Shown here one piece after another: positions 43,691-54,489 of a DNA stretch of 64,000 nucleotides. Every line of letters starts with the position of its first letter. Position 1 is the stretch's first letter. The stretch is from Colocasia esculenta (lineage: Eukaryota; Streptophyta; Magnoliopsida; Alismatales; Araceae). The notes beneath the pieces are model-generated. The model did not search any database and was not told where the DNA came from. It saw only the letters and a program-made list of their open reading frames with translations. Position numbers and translations under genes: made by a program. The stretch is taken from the NCBI GenBank assembly GCA_014218235.1, contig CM024760.1:13682049-13746048 (forward strand), in the 5' to 3' direction.

Positions 43691-45038
43691 TGACTACCTG
43701 TGCAAATGGTGACAGCCGCCTCTCTCCTAGAGCACCCTTGCTCATGGCAGGGATGGTCTTGAGACTTGAGACAAATCTGAAACCCATTGCTTGGTGGGCT
43801 ATACAAGAAGGCCTAGGCATTATTTGCCCAACCCCCTTGCTAGCGAACTGGGGCTTGCAATGGCCGAAATGGGACTCTTGGAGGACTGTTTGATATGGTT
43901 TAGATGCACATCAAGGGGCTGGAAAACCGTGATGGAGTCATCTATTGTGAGGGGGCGAACCATGGCTTGATGGGCTCTTTTGGAGGGTCTCTTGAAGATG
44001 GTGATTAGGCAAGAAGGCATGAGCATTTTTGCTCAACCTCTTGACTAACACAATGGGCATCGTTGACCCAAAAGAGGGCTCTTAGGGGCGGTTTTGACTG
44101 TGATGAACTAGTCTTTTGCAGGCCCAAAACGATGGAAAACATGGCTTATTGAAGGAGGAGATTTGGCATGCTTGCATGCATTGAATGGAAAAGGGGTCCC
44201 ATACCCCCATGACCTCATTTATTGAGGTATGGGAGGCATGGAAAGGCCTCATGTGAGGTGCTAAAGGGGAAGGGAACATCCCTCTATGAAGAGGAAACCC
44301 CCATCTCGTAACCCTCTTTTGCTAAGAAAACATTTAAACCAAGAGAAGGTAGAGGAAGGACATGCAATCAATGCATGGAGGCAAACCATTCATAAAAAAA
44401 ACAATGGGAAAGCACATGCATAGAATGGTGTCTTCTTGTGAGGAATGAGAGAAGTACACAAGAGGAATGGGGGAGGGATGATACTCCAACGTGACACCTC
44501 TTTCCCCCTCCCTACCTTTGACAAGACAACACAAAGCCTCTCTTTCTCTCTTTTCTCTTCTGTCTTTTTCTTCTCTTACCCTCTCTTCCTTGCCTTCTTC
44601 TTGCAGGTGGGCTTCACGGGTGGAGCTCTGGAGGAGGAAAAAACGCAGGAGCTCTTTCCTTGCTTCTGCTGGTTTCTTCCCCTATTGGAACACCAGCCAC
44701 CAGCCCTCTTCTATCTTCTTCCGTAAAACCCCCCTGGCTGCCCTCTTCCCCAAGTCTTCCAGAAGAGAGGCTTTGCCAAAACCAGCCCCCACCAGTCCCT
44801 GGCGCAGCAAGGTGGCAGGCCACCTTTTTTCCAAAAAAGGACCCCCCTTGGGAGGAGTTGCAAAAGCTTATTCTCACCTCCCACTTTATGGGGTGAGATA
44901 AGCCTATTTTCACATGGGCCTTTGGGGTCTTTTTTCAGTGGGCTTTTGGTTCTCTTTGCACAGCCCATGAAGGGCTTGGATCGGTAGAGGATAATGGCCG
45001 GTGGTATGGGGCCCAACAACCGATTTGGGGTGTCCACA

Positions 45039-45390
45039 TGCACACAACGATCTAGTGTGGAAATAGTTTTAAACGAACTCAACCATCTACTCACAAACCT
45101 ATACATAGGACGATCACAGTCTAACGAAATTAAGATATGCCTTGCCGGTGAGTGCAGGCAGATAGTGGAGGTGGGGGGGAGAGCACAGGGGGTGGCAGAA
45201 TTGACGGTGGATAGCAAATTAGTGGTGGGCTGGTGGCAGAGGCGGGGGAGCGGCAGAAGGGGTAGGGACTGGCAGAGGCGAAGGTAAGGGCAGCGGCGAC
45301 GGAGGGCATTGGCGGTGGCGAAACACATACGGGGCAGTGGAGGCAGTGACGGAGGGCGCACGAGATGGCGGAGGCGAAGGGCGCCAATTG
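45039..45390. other. Short gene-free stretch before the MCTP fragment
   Basis: The first 100 bp is unremarkable. From about 45140 a G-rich degenerate repeat (GGTGG, GGCGG, GGAGG types) leads into the MCTP fragment. The reading frame open from 45309 into the fragment is probably fortuitous in this low-complexity part. Confidence 0.5.
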
Positions 45391-45700
45391 CCTCGGAGTC
45401 CAAGTTCGCCGGCAGGATTCACCTCCATCATTGCCTCGACTTTGGCTACCATGTGCTCGACGAATCCACCCACTACAGCAGCAACCTCCGCCCCAACGCC
45501 AGGAGCCTCTGGAAGCCCAGCATTGACATCTTGGAGCTCGAGATTCTGAACGCTCGCAGCCTGATTCCCATCAAGGCCAAGAGCGGCCGGCCCACCGACA
45601 CCTACTGCGTTGCCAAGTACGCCCCCAAGTGGGTGCGAACCCAGACGGTGCTCGACACCGTCGCCCCCTGCTGGAATGAGAAGTACAACTGGCAGGTCTA
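45391..45700 (+). pseudogene. MCTP/FTIP C2-domain protein fragment, first part
   Basis: Encodes ESKFAGRIHLHHCLDFGYHV, then LDESTHYSSNLRP, LWKPSIDILELEILNARSL, TDTYCVAKYAPKWVRTQTV and CWNEKYNWQVY. This is the region at the end of one C2 domain and start of the next in plant multiple C2 domain and transmembrane proteins (FTIP1/QUIRKY family), which act at ER-plasma membrane contacts and plasmodesmata. It is open until interrupted at Y by element G. A small deletion is visible in the SGRPTDTYC part. No start region, other C2 domains or transmembrane part are present, so it is a gene fragment. Confidence 0.9.
45696..45700. other. Target site duplication of element G, left
   Basis: GTCTA, repeated exactly at 50638-50642. 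Confidence 0.93.
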
Positions 45701-46002
45701 TGTAGAAGTAGAGAGAGAGAGAGAAGAACAGAACAGAGAGAGACAGAAGAACAAAGAGATGGTTTGAGAAATATTGATGGTGTGCGGCAGCCATCATCCT
45801 CTTATATATAATGGACATTCCATATTTACAATGATACACGGAATCACCAGAAGATTGACAGATGGCACACAATCTGTCAATTCTATAATTACATACAGGG
45901 AATGTCGGACAGATCACTCAAGATCTGTCATGATCTGTGCGATGGTGCTTTTGAGATCCTCTTGAGGATTCCTCAGAGGACTTGCTGCTGAATGCCTCAT
46001 TA
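45701..46002 (-). repeat. 3' LTR of element G
   Basis: From TGTAGAAG to CCTCATTA. Contains a GA microsatellite at 45711-45725 and a TATA run (CTTATATATA at 45801-45810). Confidence 0.93.
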
Positions 46003-46568
46003 CGCCCCCGCAAGCTGAACGGTGACCCGGCAACGTTGAGCTTGTCACGAAGCCAGGTAAATCGAGGCCTCGGCAAAGCCTTGGTTAAAATATCAGCGAG
46101 CTGATCTTTGCTAGACACAAATGAAACGACCAGTGTTTGGACGCCACCGTTCACGTACAAAGTGATAGTCAATTTTGACATGTTTAGTGCGGGCATGGAA
46201 GAGAGGATTTGCAGCGAGGTAGGTAGCACCGATATTGTCACACAAAAAAAGGGGGAGGATACGACGGGTATGCGGAGTTCAGCGAGCAAAGATTGAAGCC
46301 AGATAAGCTCAGCAGTGGCATTGGCGAGAGCTTTGTACTTTGCTTCAGTACTTGAGCGGGACACTGTGGGTTGTTTCTTAGAACTCCAGGATATCAAGTT
46401 GCGGCCTAGGTAGACCAAGAACCCGCTAGTGGAATGCCGATCTTCTGGAGAGCCAGCCCAATCGGCATCACTAAAGATGTGAAGATTATGAGGAGAGTCA
46501 TGCCGGAAAAGAAGGCCAAGCGTAATAGTCCCTTTTAGATACCGCAGAAGCCGTTTGTGCAAGACCAA
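46003..46568 (-). pseudogene. RNase H of element G
   Basis: Open frame with LLRYLKGTITLGLLF, FSDADWAGSPEDRHSTSG, LISWSSKKQPTVSRSSTEAK, and KDQLADILTKALPRPRF. The acidic residues of DADWAG and STEAK are present. The middle DN motif is altered (FCVTISV where CDN is expected). The polypurine tract TTGCGGGGGCG lies at 46003-46013 on the minus strand. Confidence 0.9.
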
Positions 46569-47300
46569 TGCTCAAGACGAGGAGCATGCATGTGTTGGCA
46601 AGCGCGGTTGACAGCAAATGCAATGTCGGGACGAGTCAATGTCACATATTGGAGAGCACCAACAATACTCCGATATATAGAAGCATCAGGCAGCGAGACA
46701 GCAGCTGAGGGTACAGAATTGGAGGTGACCGCCATTGGAGTGGACAACGGCTTGGCATTAATCATGTTGGCGCGAGGTAAGAGATCATAGATATACTTAG
46801 CTTGAGAGAGAACACACCCATCCAGATGCGGTTGCAGCTCGATGTCGAGGAAGAAGTGTGCTCGTCCGAGATCTCGCACGGCAAACTCAGTCCTAAGGGA
46901 CTGAACAAGAGTACTTACGCCCCCGGGATCAGTGCCGGTAATCAAGATGTCATCTACGTAAATGAGAATGTAGATGGATGAGGAGGGTGAAAACGATAGA
47001 AGAGGGATGTGTCCGTCTTGGAGCCAATGAAGCCATATTGTTGCAGCCAGGTGCTAAGACGAGTAAACCATGCTCGGGGCGCCTGGCGAAGACCATAGAT
47101 GGAACGATGAAGATGACACACATGGTGGGGAAATTGCAGATGGACAAAGCCAGGAGGCTGGTCCATGTACACAGTTTCTTCTAGATGGTCGTGGAGAAAG
47201 GCATTGGAGACGTCAAGTTGGCGCACTTCCCATTGTTGACTGATCGCGAGAGCTAGGAGTAGGCGAACAGTGGTAATCTTGATCACTGGACTAAATGTCT
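46569..47300 (-). pseudogene. Reverse transcriptase of element G
   Basis: Copia RT with [51 protein letters not shown], catalytic YVDD (46949-46960) in [16 protein letters not shown], then FLDIELQPHLDGCVLSQAKY and LTRPDIAFAVN. All three catalytic Asp codons are present; one frameshift near 46950 separates the halves. Confidence 0.93.
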
Positions 47301-48135
47301 CAGTAAAATCAACACCGACTGTTGGCGGAATCCATTGGCAACAAGCCGAGCCTTATGACGATTGATGGAGCCATCCGCCTTATGTTTGAGTTTGAACACC
47401 CATTTACACCCAATGACAATCATATGAGGGTGTCGAGGAACAAGGGACCAAGTCCCATCCGAAGAAGGGCGTCAAACTCAGCCGCCATAGCAGTGCGCCA
47501 AGAGGGATCCTTAGAGGCTTCGGAGAAGCAAGTTGGTTCTGCAGGAGCAGACACATATTGGGAAAAACATATGGAAGCGGATGCTTGGTGGGAGCCATCA
47601 CAGAGGTGGAAAAAGTAACAACGTGCAACTGTGGAAGCATTGGAGATTGGTCGCTTGCTGAGAAGCGGTCTGCGGCAGCATAAAGCTCGGTAAGAAGCCG
47701 AGTTCTGGGAGGCGGAGAGCTGAAGTCCGAGTCAACGCTGCTGGGGGAGTGGCCTATCGAGGTAGGTGACGGCGACCCAGTAGTGGCAGTGGACAGATCT
47801 GCAGCGTCTGAAGTGGACGACGAAGGCTCCCCCGGATCAGGCGTAGCTGCCGACCAAGCTGGCAGAGAGGAGGCAGCAGAGGCAATAGGTACAGTAATGT
47901 CTGGTGGAGGGCGGGCAGTAATCGCAGGGGGAAATGGCGACCCCAAAATCGACACCCCTGGCAAAGAAGCTACGCTCGCCCCAGGCATGAAAGCAACCGG
48001 GGCATGTCCACTGTCCTGCAGAGCAAATGGAAAGGACCCTTCATCGAACACAACATGACGGGAGACAAAAATGCGACCAGTGGAAAGACACAAGCATCGA
48101 TAGCCAAGATGTTGCCGACTATACCCAAGGAACAC
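47301..48135 (-). pseudogene. Integrase-RT linker of element G
   Basis: Open 243-codon stretch starting FLGYSRQHLGYRCLCLSTGR and VSRHVVFDE, the end of the copia integrase C-terminal region, followed by a Ser/Pro-rich linker (PSPTSIGHSPSSVDSDFSSP). Confidence 0.85.
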
Positions 48136-49010
48136 ACAACGGTCCGAACGAGGGGCAAGTTTATTGGATGCATAAGGGCGTAGCCATGGATAGCAAGCAC
48201 ACCGAAGACACGAAGGAATGTGTAATCAGGGGGTTTACGAAAAATCTGTGATAGGAGTGAGATGAGATGACGAAGGATGGGGTCGGTAGACGATTAATTA
48301 AGTAAACTGCGGTGGAGACGGCCTCATCCCAAAATTTACTGGGCATGGAAGCGGTGGTGAGAAGTGCAAGGGCTGTTTCCACAATGTGTCGATGCTTACG
48401 CTCAGCTGCCCCATTTTGTTCGGGGGTATGTGGACATGACACACGGTGAAGAATGCCACAGGCATCAAGATGACGATGAAGAGCTTGGTACTCACCACCC
48501 CAGTCAGAATGAAGGGCAACAATTTTCTAATTGAAGCTACACTCAACATGACGCTGGAATTGACAGAAAACATCGAAGAGATCAGATTTCCGTTGCAACA
48601 AGAAAAGCCATGTGAATTTACTATAGTCATCACGAAGATTACATAATAAGAATAACCAAGATGTGACACAATCCAAAGATCTGAGAAAATTAAGTCTAAA
48701 GGGTGTTTGGAAATACTAGCAGACGATGCAAAAGATAACTTATGACTCTTGGATTTCATACATGAATCACAAACAAATTGAGATAAATGTGGTGACAGGA
48801 AGACCAAACTTATATAATATCTGAAACAGTCCGCAAGCTTGGATGGCCAAGGGCATGCCAGGAGGTTGGTGATGTACGTTCGCCAAGAAAGATAGAGGGG
48901 TGGGTAGTAGCGGAGGAAGTTGGTAGAGGCCGTCTTTAGGTTGCCCACGAAGAAGAACCGTCCCCGTCGATCGAACCTTCACCAAACACTCATCAGGATG
49001 AAACTCAACA
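48136..49010 (-). pseudogene. Integrase of element G
   Basis: Has PLDLIFSDLW (first catalytic Asp), a DWGGEYQ-like block near 48490-48510 in another frame, and HTPEQNGAAERKHRHIVETA with the catalytic Glu. LGHP and CDSCMKSKSHK mark the zinc-binding N-terminus. Multiple frameshifts. Confidence 0.88.
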
Positions 49011-49300
49011 GAAACATTATTATCAGATGTGAGTTGACGAACAGATAAAAGATTTCTAGTGATTTGTAGAACATGTAAAACATTAGTGAGATGAAGTGGT
49101 CGGGCAAGAGAGTGGAGGACCGAGTTGCCTTGGGCATAGATGGACAAACCTGCACCATTTCCAACTTGCACCTTGTCTGAACCAGTATAGGGTGAGCCAT
49201 TGACAAGCATGTTGTAGTCTGGCACACATGATGTTAGCGCCACTATCCGAGTACCATGCACTTGAAGTTGGTGGCATAGCAGGGGGGTACAGCAGTGGGT
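49011..49300 (-). pseudogene. Protease of element G
   Basis: Active-site D-S-G at 49240-49248 in AWYSDSGANIM. The downstream block with NVLHVLQITRNLLSVRQL follows in a neighbouring frame. Confidence 0.87.
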
Positions 49301-50291
49301 ACCCTGAGTGAGAGCCAGGGTATGCAGCCATGTAAGCAGTTGGAGTCGACTGCGGGGGTGCAAATATAGGGGCTGCACGGCGCATATGGAACTGTTGTGG
49401 TGAAGAAAAGGTCTGCTTGGCTGTCGGGCCACTGGATATACAGGTTATAGCGCTCGGCGCATTCAAAACCACGATGGCCAAAGTTGCGACAGATCTGGCA
49501 GCGTGGTTGATAATTCTTGCCGCGTCCTCATCCACGACCGCCACTTCACCACGATGGTTGTGCTGCTGCTCTGAGCTGCCCCGTTTGACAGTAACATTGA
49601 CAGAGGGGAAGACACTGTCGTCAGAGGCCTACGTATGGGACTGATGATGGAGCAAAGTCTCATGGGCGACAAGAGCTCCAAGCACGGTCCAGGGAGTCTC
49701 ATCAAGTCGAGTGGTGATGGCTGGAATAAAGGAGTCATAAGAAGGACCCAGCCCTGCTAGAATCTACATAAGGAGATCAGAATCAGATATGGGGCTTCCG
49801 ATGGCAGCAAGCTTATCTGCAATCTCCTTGATAGACTTGACATAGTCGGTGACGGAGGACGACCCTCGCTTGATGTTTTGTAGTTGTGTCCTCAAAGTGA
49901 GGACACGGGCTTTGAATCAGAGGCAAAGGCTTTGGCAAGGCCATCCCAAACACCATGGGAGGAGGTGTGCCCGATGACAAGGGGCATAAGGGACTCAGTG
50001 AGAGAGGAAAATAGCCATGAGAGAACCATCTGGTCTTTCTTCACCCATGGCTCATAATCAAGATTGAGTGTGACAGTGGTGACATCCTCCTTGATAGTCT
50101 TCAATTCCTGAGATGGACATGTTTCTGTCCCTTCCACAAGCTCCATGAGTCCAAGGCTTTTTAAGAGAGGGACAAACTGTGCCTTCCAAAGGATATAATT
50201 ATCCTTGGTTAGCTTGAGGGGAAAGAAGGCATGATGTTGATGGGGTGAGGTGCAGGTGGAGGGAGGACGAGGAAGAGAATGAGGACGCCAT
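49301..50291 (-). pseudogene. gag of element G
   Basis: Starts MASSFSSSS (codon at 50289-50291). Typical gag text LTKDNYILWKAQFVPLLKSL appears after a frameshift, then LDYEPWVKKDQMVLSWLFSS and HTSSHGVWDGLAKAFAS. The CCHC knuckle CQICRNFGHRGFEC (CX2CX4HX4C) is at 49459-49500. Broken by several frameshifts and stops. Confidence 0.88.
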
Positions 50292-50317
50292 GGATCAAGA
50301 GCTGTTAAGCCACAAGG

Positions 50318-50329
50318 GCTCTGATACCA
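50318..50329 (-). other. Primer binding site of element G
   Basis: Minus strand TGGTATCAGAGC, directly abutting the 5' LTR. Confidence 0.94.
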
Positions 50330-50637
50330 TGTAGAAGTAGAGAGAGAGAGAAGAACAGAACAGAGAGAGACAGAAGAACAGAGAGATGGTTTGAGAAATA
50401 TTGATGGCGTGCCCTGCTCTTGGCAGCCATCATCCTCTTATATATAATGGACATTCCATATTTACAATGATACAGGGAATCACCAGAAGATTGACAAATG
50501 GCACACAATCTGTCAATGCTATATTACATACAAGGAATGTCGGACAGATCACTCAAGATCTGTCATGATCTGTGCGATGGTGCTTTTGAGATCCTCTTGA
50601 GGATTCCTCGGAGGACTTGCTGCTGAATGCCTCATTA
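50330..50637 (-). repeat. 5' LTR of element G
   Basis: TGTAGAAG to CCTCATTA. TATA run at 50438-50446 (minus strand TATATATAAG). A 10-bp stretch (CCTGCTCTTG region near 50412) differs from the partner LTR. Confidence 0.93.
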
Positions 50638-50642
50638 GTCTA
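50638..50642. other. Target site duplication of element G, right
   Basis: GTCTA, identical to 45696-45700. Confidence 0.93.
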
Positions 50643-50740
50643 CGCCCCCTGCACCATCGTCACCTCGACGCTTTGACAACTGCCATGCACTTCAACGGCG
50701 CTGAGGATCGGCAAGGTTAGAATCCGATGCTCCACGTTGA
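50638..50740 (+). pseudogene. MCTP/FTIP fragment, second part
   Basis: Resumes exactly after element G: VYAPCTIVT, then in shifted frames FDNCH, HFNGAED and RIGKVRIRCSTL, the continuation of the same C2 domain in MCTP proteins. At least two frameshifts in 60 bp. It ends near 50740, where the reverse-strand acyl-activating enzyme fragment begins. Confidence 0.85.
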
Positions 50741-50945
50741 TGTTGGTGCCTTCGACATCCGTCATTCACCATGGGAAGCTCCAGCCATTGGCGTGGAACA
50801 TGGGGAGGGTCCAGAGATAGCGGAGTGGCTGGGAGGGAACGGACAGTTGATGAGCGAGCCCAGGTGACGACGAAGAGGACGCGGGTGCAGTGCACGACGC
50901 CTTTAGGGGCGGAGGTGGTGCCAGAGGTGTAGTTTAGCACCATGA
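50738..50945 (-). pseudogene. Acyl-activating enzyme (AMP-binding) fragment
   Basis: Minus strand encodes VLNYTSGTTSAPKGVVHC, the ATP/AMP-binding signature of acyl-CoA synthetases, followed by a block that in plant AAE proteins (AAE1-type) reads through a W-LPMFH-NGW region. Here it is partly shifted (GWSFPW and GTNIN readable in other frames). The enzymes activate carboxylic acids to CoA thioesters. Only about 65 codons remain, in the opposite orientation to the adjoining MCTP fragment. Confidence 0.82.
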
Positions 50946-50951
50946 GGCCAG

Positions 50952-50994
<43 letters not shown>

Positions 50995-51190
50995 GTATCT
51001 GGGGTGGAGAGGGGGTGGCGGGGGGACCGGGGGACGCCGGGGGGGGGGGTGTCTCCCCCTCCGTTCCGGGGTGTGTGTGTATAGAGAGAGAGAGAGTGCG
51101 GCGTGGGAGGGTCGGGGGGGGGACCGGGGGAGCCGAGGGGGAGGGTCTCCCTCTCCGGTTTCGATGAGAGATAGAGAGACAGAGAGATGG
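50946..51190. repeat. GA microsatellite and duplicated G-rich block
   Basis: A (GA)n run at about 50961-50992, then two direct copies of a block of roughly 100 bp (about 50993-51067 and 51090-51170). They share GGGGGACCGGGGG, TCTCCCCCTCC or TCTCCCTCTCC and a flanking GAGAGA run. Confidence 0.85.
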
Positions 51191-52308
51191 AGATAGAGCG
51201 AATAGGGTGGGAGGGAGATGAGGTGAAGTCAACTGTAGTCAAGTTAAACTGATAAGAATGTATATAATTAGTTCTTTGCCCGTGAGTTCTAAAATTCTCA
51301 AATTTTAATAAAAAATAATATCTAAAAAAGTTAACATGGTTAGTTGATTCTCTATATAGATATCTTTAATCTTGAATTTAGATTCAAATACATGTCAATT
51401 ATATTTTTATAATGGCTGCAAAAAAAAATTGTCTAAGATTCTATATAAAAATTTTAAAGTTAGATATCAAGAAAAGACAATTTTCTCAATATCGTTATCT
51501 ACATAAAAAAGAAACAACATATCTAACAATATCGTAAGAAGTATAAGAAATATATATAATGTAATTCTCATCCTCTCATGTGTTATGTTGTGTGGGTGTT
51601 TGATCTCTCAGATGTAAAGCCTTATGACTTTCTTCAATATGGATTGGTTGCTTGGAGAGGTTGGCTAATCTTGGCGACAGCTGTGCCAGGAAACCTGATA
51701 GAAGTTGAGGGTCATAGTAAATACTTGTAGGCAATTGGAGAATCTATTTGCTGCACCTATGTTCACACACTTTTGCAGTCTTTCTCCACAGGCGGACATA
51801 CACCTTTCTCCACACACTGCCAAGACATGATTTAGTTTATCCCTAAAAACTACATGTAGGTCAGCCTGGGTTACCCCCTTGTATACAACAAGGATAACCC
51901 TTTGATTTTTAAACTAAAAATGGGTTAAATCTAGGACACACTGCATGATATATAATCATGTATCCTATCCCCAAGGGGGGAGGGGGGTTGGGTGTTATAA
52001 GATATAAGAAAAGGCTCAATGGTTTCTTTGAATTTTTTTACAAATAGTTGTTATAGAATTTATACAAAAATAAATATAAATAAATAAATTTAACAGGAAG
52101 AAACAATCACAGAGAACATATATAGAATTTATACCCATGAACTTTATAAGCACCAGACAATAAAGTTTGTATGAACAAAATATATGTATATATAATTCAA
52201 TTTGTTTTTAAAAACAAATTAACCTAAGTTTCTTCACAGAACGTTATTTCTGGGGAGCTCTCTCTTTACATTAATGAGTAAATGATAATCAACATTCTAA
52301 AATCCGGG

Positions 52309-52593
52309 TCAGTGCCTAGAGAGAGTTTCTTCCATTAAAAATCTGTGTTCTGATAGAGAGAGAGCGCGCCAAATAACATACCTCTGTGTATTATCTAATA
52401 CAATTGGAGCCATTTCCACTAAAAGATGTGAACAAAGAAAGGCCTCTTGTAATTCTCTTAACACCAAGGTTCCAGTCAATATAGAATGCAGATGACGCTC
52501 ATGCATTTCACTAACTGAAAGAATAAAAGTAGCAGTTGTTTCCTCTTTACATGTAAAGTGAAGCAAAAAAAGTAAGATATAAAGGAGAATCAA
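52309..52593 (-). other. Exon-like ORF of unknown origin
   Basis: A 94-codon frame whose middle (MHERHLHSILTGTLVLRELQ, SHLLVEMAPIVLD) has the composition of real protein, unlike most frames here. It could be an exon remnant of a host gene. No family recognised, no splice context confirmed. Confidence 0.25.
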
Positions 52594-53098
52594 TCTATCA
52601 TTTTGACTTGGATAATCTGAAACTCAAATATCCACCCCATCCAACGCCCCACCAACTATTCAACTGTGCAGATCCCTACAAAGATATTAACAAAGGTGTG
52701 GTTAATTTATACTCTATCGTCAACATCATTAGCTGTAAAACCATAGGAATCCCTTCTCTTCAACACCAGTGAAAAGACCTTAGAAATCCTCCATGCCATA
52801 TCCTGTTGCCTTAGCATGCAACTGAAACATGTTGAAATTTTGGGAACAGAATAAACTGTTGTAGTCATCCTAGCTTTTCATGGCTGTGTTGAACTTTTTC
52901 AGGTTGCTTATTATACAATAACTATCATATCTACTTCATGTTTTTTGCACCAAATATTGTGATCTTAAGCATTGACAGCAGGATGATGTTCTGAGTCGAG
53001 AACATCAAGAATGATATGTTGTGCTGTTCAATGCCCATCTCTTGTCAAAACAGCAACATACCACCACAAATGTTTATGATTCATCTGGCCAGCTTCTA

Positions 53099-53596
53099 AG
53101 AACTACCATGAGTGAATATCAGCAACTAAGAACAAAAAGAGCAACTATATAATAGACAATTATAATAGACAAAAGATTATATAATAGACAATTATATTTA
53201 CCTATGAAAAAATTACATAACAGAGTATATATATTTATGAGGAACCACTAAAACTAATTACATAACAGAAAAGAAAGATTTAAAAGTTGAATGAGAAGCA
53301 TATGTTAGGTTGAAAAGGTACTTGGAGAATTTTTCTGAATCATTCAAACAGTAAAGTGAGCCAAAGTTATTTGGAGAATCTATGGTCTATTAATTTCTCA
53401 GACAAAACAGCTTTAAAAACATATTGTTTAAAAGTGATTACAGAATGGGTAGCCAAAAAATAAAGCACTAAAAATGTAAATGACCTGAAATCTTCTACAG
53501 TCACTACCCACATCAACATAATAATTCAGTTTGGGAATGAGAGGAATCAAAAAAATAGAACTACCATGAGTGAGTATCAGCAACTAAGAGAACAAC
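53099..53596 (+). repeat. Direct repeat pair of about 38 bp
   Basis: AGAACTACCATGAGTGARTA, followed by TCAGCAACTAAGA, occurs at 53099 and again at 53557, 458 bp apart. May mark a duplication or the ends of an unrecognised insertion. Confidence 0.75.
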
Positions 53597-54489
53597 AAAC
53601 AGAGCACCTCAATTACACTTCTAAATACATCGTTGTTGGATAATCCTATATGAGGAAGGGTTAAAACAGAAATCTAAGATGTTGGTGCCTTCTGCATTCC
53701 CATTAGTTGGACACCGTGCGATGCACAATGTTTGATTATAAAATATATTAATAAATATGAATTGTTTTTTATAAAATTATGTAATTTTTATTATAAATTT
53801 TTTGTTAAACTAAACCTAATTAACAAGTTTGAACATGAATAGAAATTATATTGCTCTGTGAAACCCATGGTGGGTGGGTGCTTCAGAGCTCCAGAACTTA
53901 TTTTTGTGCTACGATTTAATACTCTGTGAAATCTGATATGCAGCACCCACATATTGTAGCTAATCATCAAACACTTCTCCCAAATATTCTTGTCTTCATG
54001 CTCAAGACTCAATCTTGGGATCTACCTAGATTACCTAAGGTTGGAACCGAATCATATATGTTATAAAGGAGGAAAATCCATGAGACTTTTCTTCTCAGAG
54101 CACAAGAAATAAGAAAGGACGGTGGCTTGACGCTGCAGAAAAACCAGAAACCAAAGAGTCTTGCAGAGCTTGAAACAGAGAGCAAATGAGCTTTGTGTTG
54201 TGAGGAGAGGGCCGGGAATTTTTCAGAGAAGAATCGTCATTTCTTCAGAAGAGATTTTCTTCCTTTCCTAGCCGTGGAATTGATTAAAGATATAGAAAAG
54301 TGTAGAGATCTAAGAAGAGCCGAAGGGAATACCCCCCCCCCCCATGGTGCTCTAATGGATTCGTCGTAGTATAATATGATGATGGCAACAAAAACAACAA
54401 TGACAACAATAAAAGGTGGGAAGAAGAGGATAACCAACACCTTCTCTCTCCGTTTCTCTGATCCTTTCGATTCGGTCGGTCCTTTCCAT

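Larger units (their letters stand above)
35609..45038 (-). mobile_element. Ty3/gypsy element F (Tat/Ogre/Retand-like), 5' part
   Basis: Minus strand. In element order: 5' LTR (41967-45038), primer binding site, an unknown ORF upstream of gag (41320-41822), gag (38655-41158), protease, and RT broken at 35609 by element E. The RT motif CVDFRDLNKACPKDDFP, the protease end [18 protein letters not shown] and the gag motif HIACYINVMGDLA are Tat-lineage signatures. RT C-terminus, RNase H and integrase would lie to the left, out of view. Confidence 0.88.
41967..45038 (-). repeat. 5' LTR of element F
   Basis: Runs from TGTGGAAATAG to GGTGTCCACA, so on the element strand from TGTGGACACC to CTATTTCCACA. 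Length 3.07 kb. It includes an AT-rich tandem repeat zone (42573-42720), a dispersed GAATCGGCGCAGC motif and a C/T-rich stretch (44500-44600). The outer end is supported by the TG...CA ends but not by a second LTR. Confidence 0.7.
45701..50637 (-). mobile_element. Ty1/copia element G (Ale/Retrofit-like)
   Basis: A complete 4.94-kb minus-strand element with short LTRs (302 and 308 bp, about 95% identical by eye), primer binding site directly at the LTR, and perfect GTCTA target duplication. Domain order gag, protease, integrase, RT, RNase H. Small size, short LTRs and motifs such as TPEQNGAAERKHRHIVET and LISWSSKKQPTVSRSST fit the Ale/Retrofit lineage. It inserted into a tyrosine codon of the MCTP fragment. 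Several frameshifts. Confidence 0.95.
51191..54480. other. AT-rich intergenic stretch
   Basis: About 3.3 kb with no recognised gene or element. A short exon-like frame at about 51607-51730 on the plus strand (KPYDFLQYGLVAWRGWLIL) ends at a stop and matches nothing I know. A 12-base C run lies at 54332-54343. Part of 53800-54480 would be downstream DNA of the ERF pseudogene. Confidence 0.5.

Noticed and set aside
45309..45390. Start codon of an MCTP gene at 45309
   Set aside because: The first 27 codons are low-complexity Arg/Gly text with no similarity to an MCTP N-terminus, and the fragment itself comes from the middle of the protein.
50942..51242. Overlapping ORFs of about 84-109 codons
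   Set aside because: Products of GA and GGGGGACC repeats.
53791..54012. Minus-strand ORF of 73 codons with LEHEDKNIWEKCLMISYNMW
   Set aside because: Some protein-like character but no family, no splice context and poly-AT end. Left within the intergenic stretch.
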